Positions 1 to 6,714 are shown, counted from the first letter of the stretch. The stretch: 7,039 nt of DNA from Petrotoga sp. UBA5851 (GCA_002431635.1 DJGH01000020.1:2939-9977), one strand, 5' to 3'. Notes: generated by a model from the letters alone, not told the origin. Numbers and translations are program-made.

Positions 1-109
1 CATCATCAACTGCTTTAAGAAAGGATTTTTTGTTTGAAAACATCTGTCCTTTCATCTGAAACCATTTCTTCAAATTTTTTACATTAAGTATTTCTTTTTT
101 TTCAGACAT
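1..109 (-). CDS. dppF: Peptide ABC transporter ATPase, DppF/OppF-like (N-terminal fragment)
   Basis: Only the first 36 codons are in the window; the gene continues past the left edge. The protein begins MSEKKEILNVKNLKKWF and reaches AVDD at residues 33-36, where the fragment ends. This is the usual N-terminus of the second ATPase of Opp/Dpp importers, ahead of the Walker A motif. It resembles the start of the neighbouring ATPase (MSEKILEVKNLEISF ... PVDDV), as expected for the paralogous ATPase pair. The ATG overlaps the upstream ATPase gene by 8 nt (ATGTCTGA), and an AGGTGA ribosome-binding site lies 5 nt before it (115-120), so translation is probably coupled. No catalytic motif is visible, so the call rests on the N-terminal pattern and on gene order. 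The symbol is family-level only. Confidence 0.85.
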   Translation of the reverse strand, partial: MSEKKEILNVKNLKKWFQMKGQMFSNKKSFLKAVDD

Positions 110-1106
110 CTGCATCACCTTGCTCAGAGTTTTCATAAAGCCAACATTTTACTGTATGGGTATCGCTTATTTTAAAGTTATGTGGCTGGTAAGAAATACA
201 TTTTTCACTTGCAAACTCGCACCTGGGGTTGAATCTGCATCCTTTTGGGAATGCCGATGGATGAGGAACATACCCTTTTATTACGTGAAGTTTTTTCTGA
301 TCTTTTTTCGCTATTTCAAGAACAGGTATAGAGTTAAGAAGCCCCTGTGTGTAAGGATGCTTGGGGTTGTCAAAAATACTGTATACATCGGCAGTTTCGA
401 CAATTTGACCTGCATACATTACGATAACTCTATCGCACATCTCGGCAATTACGCCTAGGTCATGGGTTATTATCATGGATGCTGTATTTTGAATAGTTTT
501 CAATTCGTTTATGAGCTCAAGTATCTGGGCTTGTATTGTAACATCCAATGCTGTAGTAGGCTCGTCGGCAATCAAAAGAGAAGGCTTGCATGCGAGTGCC
601 ATTGCTATCATTACCCTTTGGCGCATTCCTCCGGACAGCATATGCGGGTAGCTTTCCATACGGTTTTTAGCTTCAGGAATCCTGACCATCTCAAGTATCT
701 CCAAACTTTTTTGCATAGCTTGTTTCTCATTAAGAGCTTCATGGAGCATAAAAACTTCCGAAAGCTGCTGCCCTATGGTGAAAAGAGGATTAAGCGATGT
801 CATGGGTTCCTGGAATATCATTGAGATGCTTTTGCCGCGGACTTTTTGTAGCTCCTCCTTGGAGTATTTGGAGATATCGTTTCCGTTGAACATAATACTT
901 GTGGCAGGACCCAAAACAGCATTCTTTGGGAGAAGCCTTATTATCGAAAATGCGGTGACTGTTTTTCCGCAGCCCGACTCTCCGACAATACCAAGACTCT
1001 CCCCCTTGTTTATATGAAAGTTCACATCATCAACGGGTTTTACCAACCCAAACTGTGTTTTAAAACTTATTTCAAGATTTTTCACTTCAAGTATTTTTTC
1101 GCTCAT
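102..1106 (-). CDS. dppD: Peptide ABC transporter ATP-binding protein, DppD/OppD-like
   Basis: This cytoplasmic ATPase subunit (334 aa) would hydrolyse ATP to drive peptide import, paired with the DppF-like subunit downstream. All nucleotide-binding motifs are intact: Walker A GESGCGKT (42-49), Q-loop Q99 in FQEPMTSLNP, signature LSGGMRQR (157-164), Walker B LLIADEP with catalytic E182, D-loop TALD (185-188) and switch H215. The C-terminal oligopeptide-transporter extension follows, with HPYTQGLL (250-257) and four cysteines, C290, C296, C303 and C321. Their spacing matches the [4Fe-4S]-binding motif reported in some DppD proteins. I chose the ATG at 1106 over in-frame starts up to 20 codons upstream. 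It has a GAGAGGG site 8 nt before it, the longer versions would overlap the permease gene, and the family normally begins close to ILEVKNL. Length is normal. The ligand cannot be read from an ATPase, so the symbol is family-level. Confidence 0.95.
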   Translation of the reverse strand: MSEKILEVKNLEISFKTQFGLVKPVDDVNFHINKGESLGIVGESGCGKTVTAFSIIRLLPKNAVLGPATSIMFNGNDISKYSKEELQKVRGKSISMIFQEPMTSLNPLFTIGQQLSEVFMLHEALNEKQAMQKSLEILEMVRIPEAKNRMESYPHMLSGGMRQRVMIAMALACKPSLLIADEPTTALDVTIQAQILELINELKTIQNTASMIITHDLGVIAEMCDRVIVMYAGQIVETADVYSIFDNPKHPYTQGLLNSIPVLEIAKKDQKKLHVIKGYVPHPSAFPKGCRFNPRCEFASEKCISYQPHNFKISDTHTVKCWLYENSEQGDADV

Positions 1107-1114
1107 ATTGACAA

Positions 1115-1121
1115 CCCTCTC
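1115..1121 (-). promoter_or_regulatory. Ribosome-binding site deciding the DppD-like start
   Basis: GAGAGGG on the minus strand lies 8 nt before the ATG at 1106 and overlaps the TGA stop of the upstream permease gene (1120-1122). It supports the ATG at 1106 over upstream in-frame starts, and suggests that ribosomes ending the permease can re-initiate on the ATPase. Confidence 0.7.
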
Positions 1122-2061
1122 AACTATTGCTTGTAAATTTCGGATCAAGCGCATCACGTAACCCATCGCCGAGGAAATTTACATTTAAGACAGCAAGAAA
1201 TATGAAAAGTCCCGGGAAAAAAGTAAGCCACCACGGGGTTGTCCCGGATACTGTCCCGAGAATATAGTTCATGGACTTCTGGAGCATATTGCCCCAAGAA
1301 GGCATCGGAGGCTGTATCCCAAGTCCAAGATAACTGAGCGATGATTCCGAAAGAATTGCATATGAAACGTTCAGTGTTGCCGATACAATAACTATCGGAA
1401 GAACATTTGGAAAAATATGTTTAAGAATAATCTCCATATTTTTTACGCCCACCGCTTTGGCAGATATTACATATTCAGACTCCTTAAGGCTAAGAGTAAG
1501 GCCTCTAACAAGCCTGGAAATGCTCATCCATCCGAAAACCGTCAGAACCATTACGATGTTCATAAGACCTGATCCGAAAACCATGGTAAGGATAAGAAGT
1601 ATAGGAAACATTGGTATTGAAAGCATTATATCGACAAACCTCATTAAAAAACGATCCACAATACCTCCGTAAAAACCTGAAAGCAATCCCACTATGGTTC
1701 CTATAACAGTAGTAAGCAGGGCTGAAAGAAATCCTACTATAAGTGAGATCCTTCCGCCGTACATTATCCTTATAAGCACATCATGTCCCAACTCGTCAGT
1801 TCCAAGAAGATGTCCGCTTGAAATAGATGGCGGAGAAAAAATTGCACTAAAATCCATATCTTCATAGCTTTTGTTTGTAAAGAGAGGACCAAAAAAGCAG
1901 AAGATTATCAGAGCCGCAAGTATAATCGAACCTATAAGTGCGAGCTTATGGCTTTTAAACTTCATCCAAACAAGCTTTCTGTATGTAAGGATATTTATCG
2001 GAGATGCTTTTTCTTCAATTTCTTTTACTTTATTTTTATAGAACAGTTTAGATAATCCCAT
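1120..2061 (-). CDS. dppC: Peptide ABC transporter permease, DppC/OppC-like
   Basis: This is one of the two inner-membrane subunits that form the translocation channel (313 aa, normal for the family). The N-terminal cytoplasmic part is followed by a first membrane segment at about residues 40-61 (OppC N-terminal domain). The conserved stretch HLLGTDELGHDVLIRIMYGG (84-103) precedes the transport domain. Further hydrophobic segments lie at about 105-131, 147-180, 219-236 and 278-298. The EAA loop that docks onto the ATPases is at about 196-217 (EYVISAKAVGVKNMEIILKH). SYLGLGIQPPMPSWGNML (243-260) and the C-terminal NFLGDGLRDALDP (295-307) are also hallmarks. The ATG has a GGTGA site 5 nt upstream (2067-2071), and an in-frame extension is blocked by a TGA just before it. 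It starts 11 nt after the first permease gene ends and stops 13 nt before the ATPase gene. No defect is seen. Exact substrate is unknown. Confidence 0.95.
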   Translation of the reverse strand: MGLSKLFYKNKVKEIEEKASPINILTYRKLVWMKFKSHKLALIGSIILAALIIFCFFGPLFTNKSYEDMDFSAIFSPPSISSGHLLGTDELGHDVLIRIMYGGRISLIVGFLSALLTTVIGTIVGLLSGFYGGIVDRFLMRFVDIMLSIPMFPILLILTMVFGSGLMNIVMVLTVFGWMSISRLVRGLTLSLKESEYVISAKAVGVKNMEIILKHIFPNVLPIVIVSATLNVSYAILSESSLSYLGLGIQPPMPSWGNMLQKSMNYILGTVSGTTPWWLTFFPGLFIFLAVLNVNFLGDGLRDALDPKFTSNS

Positions 2062-2072
2062 TCATATCACCA

Positions 2073-3056
2073 TCATGCCTTTTTGCCGACTCGAATCCTA
2101 GGGTCAATAAGGACATATATAAGATCAGCGGCAAGGTTCGAAATCAGCGTTATAACCGTAAGAAACATCAGACAGCTTATGGCAAGGTTATAATCGCTGC
2201 CTATTACCGCCTGATACATAAGCCTTCCCATGCCCGGCCATGAAAATATACTTTCAATTATGAGTGCTCCACCAAAAAAATAAGGTATATCAAGAGCAAT
2301 TATGGTAACTATAGGTATCATGGCATTTTTCAGTGCATGCTTAAAAATAACCTTTTTATCCGGAACACCTTTTGCATAAGCAGTCCTGACATAATCTTGG
2401 TCAAGCACCTCAAGAAGCGAGGTTCTTATATATCTTACCCACGACGCAACCTGTACCAGTCCAAGGACACATACGGGCAGGATAAGATGCTTTAACCTAT
2501 CCCAAAAAACATTCCATGTGCCTGTCATTCCATAGGTCTCCATTCCGGAAACAGGAAGCCATTTTAAGGTTACGCTGAAAAATATTATTGAAACAAGGGC
2601 AAACCAGAAGCTTGGAAGTGATATGCCTATAAAAGCCATTACGGTTGTGGAGTAATCAAAAAAAGAGTACTTCTTCACCGCAGAGTATATGCCTATAGGA
2701 AGTGCTATTATGAGTCCAAGTATCCATGCACCTATTGTGAGTATCAGAGTATTGGGAAGACGGTTGGCTATCAGATCCCACACCGGCACCTTATACATGC
2801 TCGAATATCCAAAATCTCCAGTAAGAGCACTTTTAAGCCAGATAAAGTATCTCACTATAAGAGGATCATCAAGGTGATAGTACTCTCTGAGTGCCTGCAT
2901 CCTTTGAGGATCGTTCATTACAGCCCTGGGATTGTCCATCCTCATCTGAAGCAAAGGATCTCCGGGCATAAGGTTTATTAGCATAAATATTATAAATGAG
3001 ATCAGAAAAAAAACAGGTATAAGCTCCAAAAATCTTTTCAGGAAGTACTGTTTCAT
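2073..3056 (-). CDS. dppB: Peptide ABC transporter permease, DppB/OppB-like
   Basis: This is the partner inner-membrane channel subunit (327 aa, usual length). The first membrane segment is at about residues 9-30, followed by the family motif LMPGDP (29-34) and a periplasmic or external stretch. GDFGYS (80-85) and NRLPNTL (98-104) mark the start of the transport domain. Other hydrophobic segments lie at about 104-127, 137-161, 190-208, 245-265 and 290-318. The EAA loop is at about 221-247 (DYVRTAYAKGVPDKKVIFKH), followed by IESIFSWPGMGRL (267-279) and C-terminal LIDPRIRVG, both typical. Its ATG shares a base with the peptidase stop (TAATG). A GGAGAG site lies inside the end of the peptidase gene (3062-3067), 5 nt from the start, so the two are translationally coupled. 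Ligand cannot be inferred from this subunit. The symbol is family-level. Confidence 0.95.
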   Translation of the reverse strand: MKQYFLKRFLELIPVFFLISFIIFMLINLMPGDPLLQMRMDNPRAVMNDPQRMQALREYYHLDDPLIVRYFIWLKSALTGDFGYSSMYKVPVWDLIANRLPNTLILTIGAWILGLIIALPIGIYSAVKKYSFFDYSTTVMAFIGISLPSFWFALVSIIFFSVTLKWLPVSGMETYGMTGTWNVFWDRLKHLILPVCVLGLVQVASWVRYIRTSLLEVLDQDYVRTAYAKGVPDKKVIFKHALKNAMIPIVTIIALDIPYFFGGALIIESIFSWPGMGRLMYQAVIGSDYNLAISCLMFLTVITLISNLAADLIYVLIDPRIRVGKKA

Positions 3057-4438
3057 TACTTCTCTCCTTTTTCCTGGAGTCTGTACATAGTATTAAGCCC
3101 TGCAATCATCTGCACGCATACAAGACTCTTTATGGGAATGGTCTTATACTTTAGATTTTCTTCAAGGAAATGGTTAAGCTCTTCAAATCTCTTATCAGCT
3201 TCCTGCTTTGCCTGAAGGAGCACATGATTTTCAGGATCATGCTTTAAATTTTCATTTATGAGCCTTCTGAGCATTCCCTGCATAAGTGAGTCATAAAACT
3301 TTCTGGCATAAACATTATCAAACTCTTCAGCAACGGTTGCAGGTCTTCTGAGGGTTTCATCATTTTCTATCCAGTTTTCTGTGGCTTTTATATGATCTTG
3401 TGTCACTTCAACATAATTAGATACTGCGCTGTAGAAAGCGACAGACTTATCCTTGAGCTCAGATTCTATCATGCTCAGAATCTTCTTCACATGATCGTAA
3501 GCTTGTTTAGTACTTTCAAGAGATTTTTTGAGAAACTCCTGTCTTGTCTGTGCAAGTTCTGTCTTATCATCTACTCTGGAATCATAGTAGTATGGCATTT
3601 CACATACCAAAGAGTAGGTATTTCCAACTTGCGAGGCATAGTCATCAGAGCTTGTACCTGCCTTTATTACTTTAGCGGGATCAGTTCCCTGGGGAAGATG
3701 TTTAACAAGATATTCATACTCTTCTGAGATTCCAAAAAGCTGGAATATTGCAGGAGCAAGTTGTTTTAGGTAAGGTGCTTCAGGTTCCCCGAGATTAAGG
3801 GGAAGATCAAACTTTCCCGGAAGAGCCTGGAAATCATCAAAAAGCTGGCTGCCAAGGTCACCGGAAACATAGTAATAAACACCTCCGAAACCAGAATTAT
3901 GCAGTGAGTACATAAACGCCGGCTTTTTTTCTTCCATAAGCTTCATAAGGATCTTAGTCTCAGGAAGAGGTGTATCAAAGTTAAGAGTTTTATAGTGTAT
4001 AGGAAATGTCCATTCAACCTGTTCGTGTCCTGGTGGCCTGTAAAAATGCTGCGCATACTTTTTTATGGACGAACTGTCTTTAAACCATCCCTCATTCAAC
4101 TTGGTGCCGTCAACATCAATAACCTTTATTATATACCATGTATAGTCTAGCTTATCAAGACTTTCTTCACCTTTTGCAAGCATCTCGCTCAAGCTGTCCA
4201 GCATCATTGCTCCTATTGGTTCATTGGGATGTGGACATCCAAAAAGAAGTGCGTTTTTACTGCCTTTACCTATTTCAAGAATGTATATGGGTTCATTTTT
4301 TCTTGAGTACCCTCCCATGTGTATTTTTACCTTATCTGGATACTTCTGTGCTAGTGCAAGAGATCTTTCATTGAATTCGTCAACTGTATAAAAACTTTTA
4401 TAATCTGGAACCTTTGCTATTAATTCTTCAAATAACAT
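3056..4438 (-). CDS. M14-type zinc metallopeptidase encoded within the importer operon
   Basis: This predicted zinc carboxypeptidase-like hydrolase (460 aa) has no signal peptide, so it is probably cytoplasmic. The fold markers are visible in order: GGYSRKNEPIYILEIGKG (42-59), the zinc ligands H70 and E73 in CPHPNEPIG, IDVDGTKLNEGW (107-118), a third zinc ligand H180 in YSLHNSG (177-183), and the likely catalytic E280 in SLVCEMPYYY. The 110-residue gap between H70 and H180 suits the M14 pattern. In carboxypeptidase A the residue before the metal-binding Glu is a substrate-binding Arg; here it is N72, so specificity may differ (carboxypeptidase, muropeptide amidase or deacylase are all possible). 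After about residue 285 comes a largely helical, charged extension of about 175 residues that is not part of the minimal domain. The ATG follows GGGGTG (4446-4451) by 7 nt. Its place between the binding-protein and permease genes suggests it processes imported peptides; this is inference. Confidence 0.87.
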   Translation of the reverse strand: MLFEELIAKVPDYKSFYTVDEFNERSLALAQKYPDKVKIHMGGYSRKNEPIYILEIGKGSKNALLFGCPHPNEPIGAMMLDSLSEMLAKGEESLDKLDYTWYIIKVIDVDGTKLNEGWFKDSSSIKKYAQHFYRPPGHEQVEWTFPIHYKTLNFDTPLPETKILMKLMEEKKPAFMYSLHNSGFGGVYYYVSGDLGSQLFDDFQALPGKFDLPLNLGEPEAPYLKQLAPAIFQLFGISEEYEYLVKHLPQGTDPAKVIKAGTSSDDYASQVGNTYSLVCEMPYYYDSRVDDKTELAQTRQEFLKKSLESTKQAYDHVKKILSMIESELKDKSVAFYSAVSNYVEVTQDHIKATENWIENDETLRRPATVAEEFDNVYARKFYDSLMQGMLRRLINENLKHDPENHVLLQAKQEADKRFEELNHFLEENLKYKTIPIKSLVCVQMIAGLNTMYRLQEKGEK

Positions 4439-4464
4439 TAGAGTGCACCCCTTTTTTATTATAA

Positions 4465-4482
4465 GGGCGGGTTTCCCCGCCC
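4465..4482 (-). promoter_or_regulatory. GC-rich intercistronic hairpin with GAAA loop
   Basis: On the minus strand GGGCGGG, GAAA and CCCGCCC form a perfect 7-bp stem closed by a GNRA-type tetraloop. It starts 7 nt after the stop codon of the binding-protein gene. What follows is TTATAATAAAAAA rather than a run of T, so it is not a good intrinsic terminator. In operons of this kind such hairpins often protect the 3' end of the binding-protein message or cause partial termination, which leaves more binding protein than permease. That role is inferred here. Confidence 0.75.
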
Positions 4483-4489
4483 GAATATT

Positions 4490-6577
4490 TTACTTTGAAA
4501 TGTACCAGTTCTGAATTATCCAACCTAAACCGTTATCGTACCCTGCATCAAAAGATTTGACATATTTTTTGGCAAAAATAGGGGTAGGAGCGGCAACCAA
4601 AGGCAGATAGGGAAGTTCTTTTGACCATATAGCAAAATGTTTCTCGTAAAGCTCAAGTTTTTTCTTACTGTCAAGCTCATTGAATGCTTCTAAAGCTATT
4701 GCATCATTTTCTTTGTTTGACCAGCCGCCGTAATTGGTTCCACCAAATCCGTTAGCCTCAGAAGGAATCATTTCAGAAGTCCAGTAGTTAAGAGCTTCGT
4801 CTGGTATACCGTATCCCCATCCGGATAGATTGGCATCAAACTTTCCCTGAGGCTGGAGTTCCCATATGGAAACCGCAGGTTTGGTATCTATTTCCATTGA
4901 TATTCCAACTTGTTTCAGCATCCCCTGAATCATCTGGGCCATCTTGAGATAATCGCTGTTTCCTGCGCCTACGATCATCTTGAATGAGAACTGCTGTCCA
5001 TTTTTCTCAAGAATACCGTTTTTCCCGGCTTTCCATCCTGCCTGTGACAGAAGATCCTTAGCTTTTTTCATATCGTAATTATACTTGTTTATGCCAGGAG
5101 ACTTAAGAGCCTGTCTCATAAGATGCAGATCGGTTATCCATGTATCGACAACTGTCGCTTTACTGCTGTATACAACGCTGTTAATTGCATCCCTGTTTAT
5201 CGCATACATCAAAGCCTGCCTTACACGTATATCGCTGAAGAACTTATTAGGCTTGGTAACATCTGAAGAGTCCCTGAAATTTAACCATATACAGTCGGGA
5301 GCTACACTCTTGACATAGAAAACATTGAAAAGATCTCCATGCTCTTTTTCCAGCTGAACGGACTGATTAAGTGAAAGAGAGTATCGTCCGAAATCAACCT
5401 CGCCATTTTTTGCTGAAGCATATGTGACGTCAGAATCAGGAATAATCTTCATGACTATGGTATCAACATTCGGTCTTCCCATGAAGTAATCGTCGAATGC
5501 TTCCATTATTACGTACTGACCTTCTTTGTACTCTTTGAACTTGTATGGTCCTGTCATTATAGGATTTCTTGTAACCTTAAGCACAAAATCATCCCATTTT
5601 CCGGATGCCTTGGCACTTTCGAAATCTTTTCTGAAAACATGTTCTGGAAGCTGGAACCAGCCAAAATAGTATGCATAAACAGAAGATCCGAAGTATGCAG
5701 AACCAGATGCCTGGTTCAAATGAATGGTAAATGTATAGTCATCGGTTATATCGACTTTATCAACAGTCTTTTCAAAAAAGTTTGATGTAACGGGTGCTTC
5801 AGATACCATAACCTCCCACTGGAACTTTGCATCTCTGGCGGTTACAGGCTTCCCGTCGTGCCATTTCATTCCTTTCCTGAGCTCATAGGTTATGCTCATT
5901 GAACCATCGCTGTTAACTTTTATAAGACCGTTTTCAATGGTCGGTATTCTTTTTATCATTCTTGGTATATAAAAACCATCCTGATCGGTTCCCATATTTC
6001 CGTCGCCTATTATATTACAGATTGTCCAGGTAAGTCCTGCAGAAGTGAAGAGAGTATTGAAGCCTGGTGCGTCTGCACCTACGGGTGTGGTAAGCGTTCC
6101 GCCTTTCTTAGGAGGATTGAGTGCCATGAATAATGAAACAGCTGCTTCTTCCTTGATTATGGGAGCGGTTGGGTCAATAATATGCCCGTATCTGTAGTTT
6201 AGGAGCTGCCTATCGCTCCTGTATGCCAAAGTAACAGCGCCTATAGCATCTTTCGGAACTGAAAATTCATCGTTCGCCATTGCAACTACTTCTGTATATC
6301 CGCTGGCCTGTGAAGTCAGACCAAGAACCTTCACCAAAGCAACTATATAGTCACTTCTGGTTACAGCTTTATTTCCCGAGCCAATAAGATTTTCTTTTCC
6401 AGGAAATGCTTTTGCAACGGCTGCCTTATACTCATCGTAGGTAAGATTGCTCTTATCAACGTTTTTCAGAATTCCCTGTTTCAGTATCAGAGCTTTCGCT
6501 TCATCTAAAGAAACCTGTGCAAAGGAACTTACTACCAAAAGAACTACCAGAGCAAGTAAAACAAGTACCTTTTTCAC
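4490..6577 (-). CDS. Peptide ABC transporter solute-binding protein with SLH-like N-terminal region
   Basis: This exported ligand-binding subunit (695 aa) belongs to the SBP_bac_5 family. Residues 1-20 are a classic signal peptide (MKK, a hydrophobic core, then SSFA before Q21). There is no lipobox cysteine, so it is not a lipoprotein. Residues about 22-155 resemble degenerate S-layer homology repeats, with TRAE-like helices at LTYDEYKAAVAKAF (46-59), VTRSDYIVALVKVL (72-85) and IIKEEAAVSLFMAL (140-153). The binding domain runs from about 158 to 695, with GMKWHDGKPVTARDA (236-250), TGPYKFKEYKEGQY (342-355), DIRVRQALMYAINRDAI (449-465) and LLSQAGW (509-515). The start is GTG at 6577, preceded by GGGGGTG. 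A TTG 12 codons upstream would spoil the signal peptide. The family is usually 500-600 aa, and the excess is the N-terminal region. It is the first gene of the operon; the ligand is probably a peptide but is unproven. Confidence 0.92.
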   Translation of the reverse strand: MKKVLVLLALVVLLVVSSFAQVSLDEAKALILKQGILKNVDKSNLTYDEYKAAVAKAFPGKENLIGSGNKAVTRSDYIVALVKVLGLTSQASGYTEVVAMANDEFSVPKDAIGAVTLAYRSDRQLLNYRYGHIIDPTAPIIKEEAAVSLFMALNPPKKGGTLTTPVGADAPGFNTLFTSAGLTWTICNIIGDGNMGTDQDGFYIPRMIKRIPTIENGLIKVNSDGSMSITYELRKGMKWHDGKPVTARDAKFQWEVMVSEAPVTSNFFEKTVDKVDITDDYTFTIHLNQASGSAYFGSSVYAYYFGWFQLPEHVFRKDFESAKASGKWDDFVLKVTRNPIMTGPYKFKEYKEGQYVIMEAFDDYFMGRPNVDTIVMKIIPDSDVTYASAKNGEVDFGRYSLSLNQSVQLEKEHGDLFNVFYVKSVAPDCIWLNFRDSSDVTKPNKFFSDIRVRQALMYAINRDAINSVVYSSKATVVDTWITDLHLMRQALKSPGINKYNYDMKKAKDLLSQAGWKAGKNGILEKNGQQFSFKMIVGAGNSDYLKMAQMIQGMLKQVGISMEIDTKPAVSIWELQPQGKFDANLSGWGYGIPDEALNYWTSEMIPSEANGFGGTNYGGWSNKENDAIALEAFNELDSKKKLELYEKHFAIWSKELPYLPLVAAPTPIFAKKYVKSFDAGYDNGLGWIIQNWYISK

Positions 6578-6582
6578 TTTGA

Positions 6583-6589
6583 CACCCCC
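6583..6589 (-). promoter_or_regulatory. Ribosome-binding site for the binding-protein gene, deciding a GTG start
   Basis: GGGGGTG on the minus strand lies 5 nt before a GTG codon. It closely matches the anti-Shine-Dalgarno complement GGAGGTG. It fixes the start at 6577, where the protein begins MKKVLVLLAL as a normal signal peptide. Confidence 0.8.
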
Positions 6590-6676
6590 GTTATACTTAA
6601 TATGATGAACCAAACCTTTTATTAGACTGCAAATGAGGTGAACTTAGTATTTAAACCAAACTAATTAATTGGAACG

Positions 6677-6685
6677 ATTATAACA
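6677..6685 (-). promoter_or_regulatory. Extended -10 promoter of the transporter operon
   Basis: TGTTATAAT on the minus strand is a perfect TGn-TATAAT extended -10 box. No good -35 hexamer stands 16-18 nt upstream (TTTTAT at 17 nt), but an extended -10 can work without one, and the T- and A-tracts just upstream (6689-6708) could act as an UP-like element. Transcription would begin near 6669-6671, giving a leader of about 93 nt before the GTG start. There is no terminator between it and the gene. Confidence 0.65.
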
Positions 6686-6704
6686 CAATTTTTTTTGATA
6701 TAAA

Positions 6705-6714
6705 AAAACGTTTT
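6705..6714. promoter_or_regulatory. AAAACGTTTT palindrome next to the promoter
   Basis: This is a 10-bp perfect palindrome with a central CG. It lies about 35-45 bases upstream of the inferred transcription start, so a protein bound here could affect RNA polymerase. LacI-family operators often have a CG centre, but the flanks here do not match a full operator consensus. The region is AT-rich, so chance is possible. Confidence 0.25.

Noticed and set aside
120..1017. Plus-strand ORFs opposite the DppD-like ATPase gene (120-458, 462-824, 775-1017)
   Set aside because: They are antisense to a conserved gene, with Cys/His/Phe-rich, non-protein-like composition and no good ribosome-binding sites.
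1107..1166. Upstream in-frame starts for the DppD-like ATPase
   Set aside because: They lie inside the permease gene and add a 20-residue tail not typical of the family. GAGAGGG is placed correctly for the ATG at 1106.
2869..3105. 78-codon minus-strand ORF across the peptidase/permease junction
   Set aside because: It lies in another frame of two well-supported genes, has no recognisable domain and is explained as a shadow.
4440..4489. Intrinsic terminator between the binding-protein and peptidase genes
   Set aside because: The stem is strong but TTATAATAAAAAA follows on the transcribed strand instead of a T-run, and the peptidase has its own good ribosome-binding site. Partial termination or RNA protection fits better.
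6578..6613. Longer binding-protein start at a TTG 12 codons upstream of the chosen GTG
   Set aside because: It would add residues VHHIKYNGGV before the signal peptide and would place the strong GGGGGTG ribosome-binding site inside the gene. GTG at 6577 gives a normal MKK signal peptide.
6578..6670. Riboswitch or T-box leader
   Set aside because: The 93-nt leader has no T-box sequence, no terminator hairpin and no stable multi-helix structure that I can see.
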